Positions 46,671 to 56,810 of a DNA stretch of 64,000 nucleotides are shown one piece after another. Location: NCBI GenBank assembly GCA_022826965.1, contig JAJDTU010000013.1, forward strand, positions 496,001 through 560,000. The letters run 5' to 3'. Within the stretch, counting starts at the first letter, position 1, and the number at the start of each line of letters is the position of its first letter. The position numbers were made by a program, and so were the translations under genes. The DNA comes from Dehalococcoidia bacterium. Lineage in GTDB: Bacteria > Chloroflexota > Dehalococcoidia > Bin125. The notes beneath the pieces are model-generated. The model searched no databases and was not told where the DNA came from. It saw only the letters and a list, made by a program, of their open reading frames with translations.

Positions 46671-46730
46671 CGGTTGCTGCCTGCGCTGGACGTTTCAGGC
46701 CCGATTCGTCTCGGGTCCGCCAGCGGTCTC
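46671..46730 (-). ncRNA. L10 leader-like autoregulatory RNA element
   Basis: In the 232-base gap before rplJ the transcript can form an outer CGCTGG/CCAGCG stem around an inner CCCGA/TCGGG hairpin. The conserved-looking unpaired CCTGAAACGT lies between arms, and GCAGG follows. This matches the ribosomal protein L10 leader layout (GACCGCTGG ... GCCT-AA ... CCAGCGCAGG), through which the L10(L12)4 complex represses translation. A weak promoter (CTGACG, 18 bases, TAGGCT at 46761-46790) lies just upstream. The fold is drawn by hand. Confidence 0.6.
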
Positions 46731-46798
46731 GGGCGGCGTTGATTCCGTTCGTTCGATCCCAGCCTAGTCCACGACCCGTTTCTACGTCAGCCGGATCG

Positions 46799-47512
46799 TT
46801 AATCCGCTCTCATTGCCAGGGCCGACTGCTGCTCCAGCTTGACACCCGGGCCCATCGTTGAGGCGATGCTCAGCGAGCGGATGTAGCTGCCCTTCGTGCC
46901 CGACGGCCTGGCCTTCACGATCTCCGAGACCATCGTCGCAAGGTTGTCCAGCAATTGGTCCTCGCCGAAGCTCGCCTTGCCCAACGGCACATGCACCGAC
47001 GCCTCACGGTCCGTACGAAACTCGACCCGCCCCGCCTTCGCCTCCGTCACTGCCTTGCCGATATCGTTTCGATCGACCACCGTCCCGGCGCGGGGATTGG
47101 GCATCAGACCGCGCGGCCCCAGGACTCGTCCCAGTCGGCCAACCTTGCCCATTAGATCGCGCTGCGCGACCGCGACGTCAAAGTCGGTGAAACCACCCTG
47201 CACCTGCTCGATCAGGTCATCCGCGCCCACGATCTCGGCGCCGGCGTCAGTGGCTGCCGTCGCCGCGTCGCCCTCCGCAAAGACGGCCACGCGGACTTCC
47301 TTACCCAGTCCATGGGGCAGTCTCGCCGTGCCGCGCAACTGCTGGTCGGCGTGACGCACGTCGAGCCCCGTGCGGATGTGCAGCTCGATCGTCTCGTCGA
47401 ACGTTGCCGTCGCCATCTGCTTGACCAGCGCGACCGCCTCGCTCGGCGGGTAATGCGCCTCTCTGCTGTACAAGTCCAGCGCATTTCGGTAGCGCTTTCC
47501 GTGCTTCGGCAT
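46799..47512 (-). CDS. rplA: 50S ribosomal protein L1
   Basis: This 237-residue L1 starts MPKHGKRYRNALDLYSREAH, with KGSYIRSLSIASTMGPGVKL at the end and GRVLGPRGLMPNPRAGTVV in the RNA-binding core. L1 forms the mobile stalk that assists release of deacylated tRNA. ATG 47512 (preceded by an adjacent GTG) lies 2 bases after the rplK stop. L1 often represses its own operon. Confidence 0.97.
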   Translation of the reverse strand: MPKHGKRYRNALDLYSREAHYPPSEAVALVKQMATATFDETIELHIRTGLDVRHADQQLRGTARLPHGLGKEVRVAVFAEGDAATAATDAGAEIVGADDLIEQVQGGFTDFDVAVAQRDLMGKVGRLGRVLGPRGLMPNPRAGTVVDRNDIGKAVTEAKAGRVEFRTDREASVHVPLGKASFGEDQLLDNLATMVSEIVKARPSGTKGSYIRSLSIASTMGPGVKLEQQSALAMRAD

Positions 47513-47514
47513 CA

Positions 47515-47940
47515 CTAGGCCTCGACTTCCACGCCCATCGAACGGGCCGTTCCGGCCACCATCCGCATGGCCGCCTCGATGTCGTTGGCATTCAGATCTT
47601 GCATCTTCTGTTCCGCGATTGCCCGCACCTGGTCCGACGTGATCGAGCCGGCCACCTCACGCCTTGGCTCAGACGCGCCCTTCTCCAGCCCGGCGGCTCG
47701 ACGAATCAGATCCGAGGCCGGCGGCGTCCTCAACTCAAAGGTGAACGATCGATCTTCGTACACCGTGATCTGCGCCGGGATCAGCTCGCCCGCGTTCGAC
47801 GCAGTGCGCTCGTTGTAGCTCTTGACGAACTCCATGATGCCCACGCCGTGCTGCCCAAGCGCCGGGCCCACCGGCGGTGCGGGGCTCGCCTTGCCCGCCT
47901 CCAGTTGCAGCGTCAACACTGCTCGTACACGCTTCGCCAT
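47515..47940 (-). CDS. rplK: 50S ribosomal protein L11
   Basis: This 141-residue L11 starts [20 protein letters not shown] and has the [20 protein letters not shown] region bound by thiopeptides and GTPase-associated rRNA. The C-terminus carries [20 protein letters not shown]. It is 86 bases downstream of nusG with AGGGAG upstream of the start. Confidence 0.97.
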   Translation of the reverse strand: MAKRVRAVLTLQLEAGKASPAPPVGPALGQHGVGIMEFVKSYNERTASNAGELIPAQITVYEDRSFTFELRTPPASDLIRRAAGLEKGASEPRREVAGSITSDQVRAIAEQKMQDLNANDIEAAMRMVAGTARSMGVEVEA

Positions 47941-48026
47941 CCAGCCTTCTCCCTAACTCGCCAACGGCGCGTGGCCGCCGGCGCTGAATCGCAAGTTTCC
48001 AGCCTACTGGGGTCTGTTTGCTGGCC

Positions 48027-48953
48027 CTATTGCTTCTCCACCTGGTCGAAGTCCAACTCCAGCGGCGTCTCGCGACCGAACATCGAGATGCGCACCCGGA
48101 CCTTCCCCTTCTCCACGTTGATCTCTTCGACCTCGGCCACCATGTCGACGAACGGACCCTCGGTCAGCCGCACGGAATCGTTGACCGCGAAGCCTACGCG
48201 CACCCGCGGCTCCTCAACCTGGGTCTGGCCGATGATTTTCGCCACCTGTGCCGGAGGCAGGGGCCGCGCATGATCGCGTTGATCCTCGCGCGTACCTACG
48301 AATCCCGTCACGCCGGCCGTGCCGTTGACGACATGCCAGGACTGGTCCGAGGGTTCGCCGGTCCCCTGGTTGACGCGAATCTGGAGCAGGACGTAGCCGG
48401 GCAGCAACTTGCGCTCGACCTCACGCCGTTTCCCGCCCCGAATCTCGACCTCCTGCTGCGTCGGTACCAGCACGAACCGCTTATCGGCCATGCCCTTCTT
48501 CGCGGCGCCAGCCCGTTCGGGCGTGAGTTCGACGAACTGGTCCTCCGCGTCCATGTTGCGGATGCGCAGGTCCAGCGCGTCCCTGACCCGGTTCTCGTGA
48601 CCTGTGTACGTGTTGATCGCGAACCAGGCGGCGTCGGTCTCCTGGATGCCCTCCAGCGACACCGACGGCTCCGGGTCGGCCTCGTCGCTTTCTTCCCCAC
48701 GGAGGAAGGAAGCGATCGGAGTGGGTTCCTCCTCAACCGGACGATCCAGGCCCAACTCCACGAGCGCCTCGGCAGCCGTCGTATCGATCTCCGCTTCGTC
48801 GGGCTCGGTCTCGGTCTCGATTCCCAGCGCTCGCGCCGTCGCCAGGATCTCCTGCAACTCTCGCTCCGCTGCGGAAATCTCGCTGCGCCCGAACCCGGCG
48901 CCACTCGACTCTGTCGTCGATTCTGTTTCTGGTGTGTCTCTTGAGGTCGTCAT
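48027..48953 (-). CDS. nusG: Transcription factor NusG with long acidic N-terminus
   Basis: This 308-residue protein is well over the usual ~180. Residues 1-107 are a Glu/Thr/Ser-rich extension. The NGN domain starts at AAWFAINTYTGHENRVRDAL (109) and is lengthened by a lysine/arginine-rich segment before KLLPGYVLLQIRVN. The KOW domain is at ~253-305 (VNDSVRLTEGPFVDMVAEVE). NusG tethers RNA polymerase to Rho or the ribosome. Its ATG overlaps the secE stop by one base (TGATG). The extension is probably disordered. Confidence 0.95.
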   Translation of the reverse strand: MTTSRDTPETESTTESSGAGFGRSEISAAERELQEILATARALGIETETEPDEAEIDTTAAEALVELGLDRPVEEEPTPIASFLRGEESDEADPEPSVSLEGIQETDAAWFAINTYTGHENRVRDALDLRIRNMDAEDQFVELTPERAGAAKKGMADKRFVLVPTQQEVEIRGGKRREVERKLLPGYVLLQIRVNQGTGEPSDQSWHVVNGTAGVTGFVGTREDQRDHARPLPPAQVAKIIGQTQVEEPRVRVGFAVNDSVRLTEGPFVDMVAEVEEINVEKGKVRVRISMFGRETPLELDFDQVEKQ

Positions 48954-49393
48954 CAGGGCAGCAACGTTTCCTCAACCACGCGATTCAGTCCGAAGTCGAT
49001 CGCGCCCAGGAAGATACCAACGGCAATCGCCACGACCAGTACGACGACCGTCAGGTTCGCCGTCTCTTGGCGTGAGGGCCAGACGACCTTGCGTAGCTCA
49101 TCGATGATCGCCAGGATTGCCCGCGGATGCGTCAGTCGGTAGAACAGGCTCTGGACCCGTGGCGCGTCCGATGTAGTCGGTCGCGACGCCCCGATTTCGC
49201 GTCGTGGCCGCGCCGGCAACGCCGCAGCTTCGGCGACCCCGCCTGAGCCGTCAATCGCATCGCCAGGAGCCGGCGCCTCAACCTCTGGTCGAGGCGCGCG
49301 TTGACGAGTCGGACGCGGCGTGGCTGCGGAGGCCGCGCGCGGCTGTCCGCCTCGACGTCCCCGTCGTCGACGGCTATCTCGAGATCTCGCCAC
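48953..49393 (-). CDS. secE: Preprotein translocase subunit SecE with basic N-terminal extension
   Basis: This 146-residue SecE has one transmembrane helix (LTVVVLVVAIAVGIFLGAID, about 112-133) preceded by the conserved amphipathic motif DELRKVVWPSRQET. The first ~85 residues are an Arg/Pro/Ala-rich extension not found in minimal ~60-residue SecE proteins. SecE clamps the SecY channel. The start GTG is 3 bases after the rpmG stop. It is followed by nusG, the universal order. Confidence 0.92.
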   Translation of the reverse strand: MARSRDSRRRRGRRGGQPRAASAATPRPTRQRAPRPEVEAPAPGDAIDGSGGVAEAAALPARPRREIGASRPTTSDAPRVQSLFYRLTHPRAILAIIDELRKVVWPSRQETANLTVVVLVVAIAVGIFLGAIDFGLNRVVEETLLP

Positions 49394-49396
49394 GGA

Positions 49397-49558
49397 TCAC
49401 CGCGTCTCCCGGTAGGCACGTCGCCCGCGGCAATGCGGGCAGTATTTGGTCAACTCCAAACGGTCGGCGTCGTTTCGCCGGTTCTTCGTGGTGTGGTACG
49501 TGTGCGACTGGCACTCGCGGCAGCGCATCGTGATGAACACGCGATCACCCTTTGCCAT
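49397..49558 (-). CDS. rpmG: 50S ribosomal protein L33, four-cysteine type
   Basis: This short 53-residue gene reads MAKGDRVFITMRCRECQSHT, continuing with YHTTKNRRND and KYCPHCRGRRAYRETR. The two CxxC pairs (CREC, CPHC) mark the zinc-binding C+ form. It lies between tuf and secE, the standard rpmG-secE-nusG order, with 83 bases to the tuf stop and 3 bases to secE. Zinc-dependent regulation of an alternative L33 elsewhere is possible but unseen. Confidence 0.96.
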   Translation of the reverse strand: MAKGDRVFITMRCRECQSHTYHTTKNRRNDADRLELTKYCPHCRGRRAYRETR

Positions 49559-49641
49559 GGCCAGATTCCTTCCTCAATCGCCGAGTGGACGCACCGAGTC
49601 GGCGGATTACCACCATCTTCGCACGAACGACCGCTCCCGCG

Positions 49642-50844
<1,203 letters not shown>

Positions 50845-50892
50845 CGTGTCGTTCTCCCTGTAGCTGGCCGCTGTCTACCTGGTGGCGGCGGA

Positions 50893-50968
50893 TGGAGCCC
50901 GCATCCAGACTTGAACTGGAGACCTCGTTCTTACCAAGAACGCGCTCTACCGACTGAGCTATGCGGGC
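50893..50968 (-). tRNA. tRNA-Thr, anticodon GGT
   Basis: A 76-base cloverleaf: acceptor GCCCGCA pairs with TGCGGGC, D-stem GCTC/GAGC, anticodon stem CGTTC/GAACG with loop TTGGTAA, and T-stem TCCAG/CTGGA with TTCAAGT. CCA is encoded. It is the last tRNA before tuf, 48 bases from the gene. Confidence 0.95.
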
Positions 50969-51036
50969 CCGTTCCAATACCAGAGCCGCCGACAACACTT
51001 CACCGTGCCGCGGCGGGCCATCTTTGCTGACGATGC

Positions 51037-51122
51037 TGGTGCCGGGGGCAGGATTCGAACCTGCGAAGCCTTTCGGCGCCGGTTTTACAGACCGGTGGTA
51101 TTAGCCACTCACCCACCCCGAC
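51037..51122 (-). tRNA. tRNA-Tyr, anticodon GTA
   Basis: An 86-base class II tRNA: acceptor GTCGGGG pairs with CCCCGGC (one G-U), anticodon stem CCGGT/ACCGG with loop CTGTAAA. A long variable arm (CGCCGAAAGGCTTC) and T-arm GCAGG-TTCGAAT-CCTGC follow. CCA is encoded. Confidence 0.94.
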
Positions 51123-51225
51123 ACTCCTCTCATCTTACTCCCATCCCACCCGTCCGCACATCCACCGAGCAGCACCGCAGAGCGTCAGTCTCTGTTCACC
51201 AGCACGCAAACAGGTCGAGGCAAGG

Positions 51226-51301
51226 TGGAGCCCAAGGGGGGATTCGAACCCCCAACCTGCCGATTACAAATCGGCTGCGCTGCCAATTGCGCCACCTGGG
51301 C
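51226..51301 (-). tRNA. tRNA-Thr, anticodon TGT
   Basis: A 76-base cloverleaf: acceptor GCCCAGG with CTTGGGC (one G-U), anticodon stem GCCGA/TCGGC with loop TTTGTAA, and T-arm GGGGG-TTCGAAT-CCCCC. CCA is encoded. It is first in the Thr(TGT)-Tyr-Thr(GGT)-tuf series. Confidence 0.95.
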
Positions 51302-51348
51302 CTGCCTCGATCCTAGACCGATTTCCACCGTCCAACAGTTTCTTGCAC

Positions 51349-51376
51349 TTGACGAGGTCAACTCACTATCTATCCT
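51349..51376 (+). promoter_or_regulatory. Candidate promoter for the secreted-protein gene
   Basis: TTGACG and TATCCT are separated by 16 bases, ending 46 bases upstream of the GTG at 51423. It sits in the 121-base divergent gap shared with the tRNA-tuf operon; I could not find an equally good minus-strand promoter there. Confidence 0.42.
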
Positions 51377-51422
51377 GCAAAGGCGTTGATTCATCATTCC
51401 AAACGCTACGTAAGGGACTCCC

Positions 51423-52148
51423 GTGACACGCTTCTTGATTGCCGCCGTTGCAGCGGCACTGGTGGCCGGCGCGATCGGCCTCGCCTCCATGCAACCGGTC
51501 TCCGCCCAGCCCGGCGGACCGTCCGTTTGTATCTCACTCCCGCCCGGAGACCACACCTTCACCGCTCCATCCCAGGACCGTGAAGGCGAGGTCTCATTCA
51601 CAGTCACCGTCGGAGAAGGCGGCCGTGTGACCGCGTTCACCGAGCCCGGCGGCCAGTCGATCCCGCCAGCCGCCATGCTGGAAATCTTCACCGGCGAAGA
51701 CGCCTACGCGCTGCCCGAAGGCGTTTCATTCATCGAATGCGAAGCCGCCGGCAACGGGGAGATGGGTGAAGGCAAGGCTCCCGAGCTCTGTCTAAACCTC
51801 GATCCCGGTACCTACGAGGAATCGGTGAGCGCCAGCGGCCAGGTCGTCGACATCACCATTCATGTCGGCGAAGGCAACCGACTGATCAGCGTCGATGTCC
51901 TCGGCGAGTCCTACTCGCCGGCCGAAGCGCTCGACCTGCTCGCACAGTTCGGGGCATCGATCCCGCCCCACATCGAGATCGTTCCCTGTGAGCCGACCAA
52001 GGCATTCCCCTACACCGGTAGCGGCGGCCTCGCCGACTCAGGCAACCTCACCGGCCTCTGGGCCGGGCTCGCGTCGCTCGCCGTGGTCCTGATCTCGTTC
52101 GCCGCCTTCAGGCAGCGAGGACGCATCGTCGTTCGCCGCGACGACTAG
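51423..52148 (+). CDS. Secreted two-repeat protein with C-terminal anchor, unrecognised
   Basis: This 241-residue protein starts at GTG (AAGGGA upstream). Signal peptide residues 1-28 end in PVSA. Two homologous repeats follow, at 36-106 and 123-189, each opening with Cys-(I/L)-x-L-x-PG and closing with a Cys (SFIEC, IVPC); shared blocks are VTVGEGGRVTAF and IHVGEGNRLISV. The C-terminus has FPYTG at 195-199, a Gly/Ser segment, a transmembrane helix (~211-229) and a basic tail, which is the layout of a sortase sorting signal with a non-canonical motif. Cysteines could form one disulfide per repeat. I do not recognise the family. Confidence 0.75.
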   Translation: MTRFLIAAVAAALVAGAIGLASMQPVSAQPGGPSVCISLPPGDHTFTAPSQDREGEVSFTVTVGEGGRVTAFTEPGGQSIPPAAMLEIFTGEDAYALPEGVSFIECEAAGNGEMGEGKAPELCLNLDPGTYEESVSASGQVVDITIHVGEGNRLISVDVLGESYSPAEALDLLAQFGASIPPHIEIVPCEPTKAFPYTGSGGLADSGNLTGLWAGLASLAVVLISFAAFRQRGRIVVRRDD

Positions 52149-52151
52149 GTC

Positions 52152-53582
<1,431 letters not shown>

Positions 53583-53650
53583 GGACCAACCCCCAAGCGG
53601 AATCAATTCAGGGAACGGCTATCAACCAAAGCCTAATCAACCGTTGCGCG

Positions 53651-53706
53651 ATCTCCCCATCCCCCACATCCTTCAGTCTCCTCCCCCAGAGGGAGAGGGT
53701 CAGGGC
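53651..53706. repeat. REP-like C/G-asymmetric intergenic element
   Basis: In the gap between cysE and cysS, a strand-asymmetric C-rich stretch (ATCTCCCCATCCCCCACATC, then CTCCTCCCCCAGAGGGAGAG) contains a CTCCC/GGGAG hairpin at 53681-53695. It does not code and lacks a U-tract. The composition resembles dispersed hairpin elements of many high-GC genomes; no second copy is evident in this window. Confidence 0.35.
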
Positions 53707-53719
53707 CGACGACGCCTGC

Positions 53720-54430
53720 CTACCCCGCTGCCGTCTCTCCGGGCTGATCACCCGCGTCATCCACCTGCTCTCGCAGCCGCCGGAGCTCCATCCGCAACTC
53801 TGACACCGACAACTCGAGCGACTCAATCCGGTCATGTTCCGGGTCCGGCAGACGCAACACTGTGTCGTCACCCGGGTCGTAGTAGGCCACCACGTGGCCG
53901 GGCACGCCGACCACCGTCGAGTGCGGCGGCACATTCGACACCACGACCGCCCCCGCGCCGATTCGCGCTCCGGTACCGATCGAGACCGCGCCGATGATCG
54001 AAGCCCCGGCGCCCACCAGCACGTCGGCGCCGAACATCGGATGGCGCTGCTTGCGCAATGTCGATGTTCCGCCCAGCGTGACCCCCTGGTGTAGGTGGCA
54101 CCGCTGACCGAGTCGCGCCGTCTCCCCGATCACCACACCCATGCCGTGGTCAATCAAACACGGCGAGGCGATCTGCGCGCCCGGGTGGATCTCGATCCCG
54201 GTCATGTTCCGCCCAAGGTGCGACAGAAACCGCGGCAGTACCGGGACGCTCAGCCGAAGCAACGCGCCCGACGCCCGGTGCAGCATCAATGCATGTATGC
54301 CGGGATATGCGAGCAAGACCTCAATCCAGTTGGTCGCTGCCGGGTCACGCTCCATCGCGAACTGGATGTCCGCCCACGTGTCGTCGACAAACGAGTTGTA
54401 CCAACCAACAAGCCGTGCCAGAAGCGCCAT
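53720..54430 (-). CDS. cysE: Serine O-acetyltransferase
   Basis: This 236-residue enzyme activates serine for cysteine synthesis. The N-terminal helical part includes DIQFAMERDPAATNWIEVLL. The left-handed beta-helix has LIDHGMGVVIGETARLG, HLHQGVTLGGTSTLRKQRHP and GTGARIGAGAVVVSNVP, with the catalytic histidines in DHGMGVVIGET and HPMFG. The C-terminal tail is charged and coiled-coil-like. The gene follows ispDF by 22 bases and lies beside cysS, so cysteine supply and charging are adjacent. Confidence 0.92.
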   Translation of the reverse strand: MALLARLVGWYNSFVDDTWADIQFAMERDPAATNWIEVLLAYPGIHALMLHRASGALLRLSVPVLPRFLSHLGRNMTGIEIHPGAQIASPCLIDHGMGVVIGETARLGQRCHLHQGVTLGGTSTLRKQRHPMFGADVLVGAGASIIGAVSIGTGARIGAGAVVVSNVPPHSTVVGVPGHVVAYYDPGDDTVLRLPDPEHDRIESLELSVSELRMELRRLREQVDDAGDQPGETAAG

Positions 54431-54441
54431 ATCCGCAGCCT

Positions 54442-54467
54442 ATACGTCCTTGCTATACGTCCTTGCG
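54442..54467. repeat. 13-bp tandem duplication at the end of ispDF
   Basis: On the plus strand TATACGTCCTTGC occurs twice in a row. On the minus strand the first copy holds the last codons and stop of ispDF (Lys-Asp-Val-stop) and the second lies just outside in the ispDF-cysE gap. A recent slippage duplication is the simplest reading. Confidence 0.9.
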
Positions 54468-55622
54468 ATGCGGGCGTCGCACGCGCAGCGTCGCCACTGC
54501 ATGGGCGGCAATCCCTTCGCCGCGCCCGAGCGCCCCCATCCCTTCCGCCGTCGTCGCTGCGACGTTGACTGCCGACGCGCCGATCCCCAGCGCCCCCGCC
54601 AACTCGCGCCGCATCGCCTCGATGTGGGGCCGGAGCCGCGGCCGTTCAGCTATCACGGTGGCATCAACCGACTGCGGACTCGCGCCGACCGACGCTAGCC
54701 GTTCCAGAACCGTCGGCAACATCGCGATCGAACTCGCACCCTCCCATTCGGGTTCCGACGTTCCGAAGTGAGCGCCGATATCCCCCAGTCCCCCGCCACC
54801 AAGCAGCGCATCGATGATCGCATGGGTCAGGACATCGGCGTCCGAGTGCCCCGCCAGACCCGCTGACTGGGGAACCGTGACGCCACCCAGAACGAGTTTC
54901 CGATCCGGCGTGAAGCGATGGAAATCGATACCGATCCCGGTTCGCACCTCGAACGTCGTACCGAGTAACGCCTCCGCGACCATCAGATCCGACGGCGTCG
55001 TGATCTTCGGGTTGGGCGCTCCCACGTCATGCACCACCACCGACTCGCCCAGTCGTTCCACCAGCGCAGCGTCGTCGGTGGCCGTTACTCCGTCTCGCCG
55101 CGCCTGTTCGTGAGCGCGCCGCAGCGTCTCCGCACGAAACACCTGCGGAGTCGCCACGGCCCGAAGGGTGGAACGATCCGGCGTCGCCTCGATCTGCTCA
55201 CCGTCGTTGACCACCTTGATCGTGTCGACCACTCGCTCACCGGCGATCACTCCGGCCCCATCCCGCGCCCGTTCGACGCAGCCGGCGATGCCTCGCGCCG
55301 TGATCAACGGGCGGGCGCCGTCGTGCACGGCCACGATTCCGACGCTTCGCAGCGCCGAGAGTCCGGCCCCAACCGAATCCTGCCGCTCGTTGCCGCCCGT
55401 CACCAGAGCGCGGACCTTGTCATACCCGCGGCAGAGTTCCGCCACCGCCGACCGATTCGCCTCCGACGTCACCACCACGATGTCGTCGACCGCGTCGCAA
55501 TCCTGGAACGCAGCCACGCTCCAGCTCAGCACAGGACGTCCGGCCAGGTCTGCCAACAACTTGTCTCCGCCCCCCATCCGACGGCTGCTGCCGGCCGCCA
55601 GGATGATCGCTCCCACTCTCAC
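54453..55622 (-). CDS. ispDF: Bifunctional IspD/IspF isoprenoid enzyme
   Basis: This 389-residue fusion performs two steps of the methylerythritol phosphate pathway. IspD (1-~224) has the CTP-binding ILAAGSSRRMGGGDKLLADL and VHDGARPLIT with ATPQVFRAETL. IspF (~228-389) has metal ligands Asp233/His235 in GIDFHRF, His267 in HSDADVLTHAIIDALLGG and the C-terminal NVAATTAEGMGALGRGEGIA. The middle enzyme IspE is not in the window. The start overlaps the PIN/TRAM gene by 4 bases, as in Bacillus yacL-ispD-ispF. Confidence 0.95.
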   Translation of the reverse strand: MRVGAIILAAGSSRRMGGGDKLLADLAGRPVLSWSVAAFQDCDAVDDIVVVTSEANRSAVAELCRGYDKVRALVTGGNERQDSVGAGLSALRSVGIVAVHDGARPLITARGIAGCVERARDGAGVIAGERVVDTIKVVNDGEQIEATPDRSTLRAVATPQVFRAETLRRAHEQARRDGVTATDDAALVERLGESVVVHDVGAPNPKITTPSDLMVAEALLGTTFEVRTGIGIDFHRFTPDRKLVLGGVTVPQSAGLAGHSDADVLTHAIIDALLGGGGLGDIGAHFGTSEPEWEGASSIAMLPTVLERLASVGASPQSVDATVIAERPRLRPHIEAMRRELAGALGIGASAVNVAATTAEGMGALGRGEGIAAHAVATLRVRRPHRKDV

Positions 55623-56554
55623 CCGATCTCCTCTTCCGCAGCCAGTTGCGCGAAGACCATCCGTCCCGCCTGCGTCTGGATCACTCGCTTGACCACCAGC
55701 GAACGCATCTCACCGATTACGTCTGCTCCCTCCTCGACTACCACCATCGTCCCGTCCGCGAGATATCCCACGCCCTGGTCCTCTCCCCGGCCCCGTTCGA
55801 TCACCTCGACCGTCAATGGTTCGCCGGGCAAGACATTGGTCTTGACCGCATTCGCCAGCACGTTGAGGTTCAACGTTCGCACGCCCTCCAGTTCCGCCAC
55901 CCGAGCCAGGTTCGCATCCGTCAGCGCCAACGCCGCGCCCCGCTCGACGGCCATCCGCACCAGGCGAGCGTCCACATCGCCGTCCGATTCCGTCGAGCCG
56001 TCGTCCACAACTTCCGCGCCCACCGCTGCATCCGACTGCAGCAGCGTCAGCAACTCCAGTCCCGCCCGGCCGCGGCCGCGTCTCAGCGAGTCCGAGCTAT
56101 CCGCCACGCGCCGCAGTTCATCGAGCACGAAACGCGGCACCACGACGTTTGCCAGGATGAAACCACTGCTCGCCACCTCGGCGATCCGCCCATCAATGAT
56201 CGCCGAGGTATCGAGGATCACTTCGGATGGCGCAGGCGGACGGCTCAGCGTCACGGACTCCGCCCGCCCTCGGACCGTGTTCACGAACCGCTCAACCTCG
56301 GCACGGCGACCCAGCGCGACCCCGATGCCGATCGGTGCGAGCAGAATCGCCACGCCGATCGGAGCGAAGTGCCCTGCCGCACCGGGCAGGTTGTCCAACA
56401 CCGTCGACAGCAGCGACGCCGCAACCAGCGCGGCAACCAGTCCAAACCCGCCCAGCAGGATCTCTAGCGTCGACAGCGAACGCCAGATCCCCTGCCGTAT
56501 CCAGGTGACCGGCTGGATCAACCAGTCCCAGAACCGAAACGCTGCCTCCGTCAC
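55619..56554 (-). CDS. PIN/TRAM domain membrane protein (YacL-like)
   Basis: This 311-residue protein has two or three N-terminal hydrophobic helices (LEILLGGFGLVAALVAASLL; FAPIGVAILLAPIGIGVALG). A PIN nuclease domain follows (ILDTSAIIDGRIAEVASSGF ... DVDARLVRMAVERGAALALT), with acidic metal ligands. A C-terminal TRAM domain (LPGEPLTVEVIERGRGEDQG ... GYLADGTMVVVEEG) would bind RNA. GTG 56554 is preferred because GGGGG lies upstream; a TTG at 56596 would place the hairpin at 56577-56594 inside the gene. It is likely a membrane-associated RNase; its target is unknown. Confidence 0.87.
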   Translation of the reverse strand: MTEAAFRFWDWLIQPVTWIRQGIWRSLSTLEILLGGFGLVAALVAASLLSTVLDNLPGAAGHFAPIGVAILLAPIGIGVALGRRAEVERFVNTVRGRAESVTLSRPPAPSEVILDTSAIIDGRIAEVASSGFILANVVVPRFVLDELRRVADSSDSLRRGRGRAGLELLTLLQSDAAVGAEVVDDGSTESDGDVDARLVRMAVERGAALALTDANLARVAELEGVRTLNLNVLANAVKTNVLPGEPLTVEVIERGRGEDQGVGYLADGTMVVVEEGADVIGEMRSLVVKRVIQTQAGRMVFAQLAAEEEIG

Positions 56555-56570
56555 GACAGCCCCCAGCAAA

Positions 56571-56594
56571 GAAAATGGCGGCCATGCGGCCGCC
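56571..56594 (-). terminator. Hairpin with U-rich tail upstream of the PIN/TRAM gene
   Basis: The minus strand has GGCGGCC-GCAT-GGCCGCC (perfect 7-bp stem) followed by ATTTTCTTT. It lies in the leader, 17 bases before the preferred start, and below a TATGAT -10-like box at 56653-56658. This layout suits an attenuator of the PIN/TRAM-ispDF-cysE transcript; no gene upstream would need a terminator in that direction. Confidence 0.5.
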
Positions 56595-56810
56595 AATCAG
56601 TCCAGAGCGGTCAACCGCCCAATAAATCCGGGCGCATTCCTGCGCACCTCCAATCATACAGGATTCTCCAGCGTCGTACCTTCACTTGCAGCCGCATCGC
56701 TCCCACGCTCCCCCGCGGGCGCGGCGCGGCCACCCCACAGCCACCGATCCTGCTCTCTGGTAGCGTGAAACCACCATTCGCGATTGTGGAAAGCTCCAGC
56801 GAGTCCCGCA

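Noticed and set aside
50969-51036. A tRNA-Gly between tRNA-Tyr and tRNA-Thr, expected from the enterobacterial order
   Set aside because: No cloverleaf or TTCGA-type T-loop can be found in the 68 bases.
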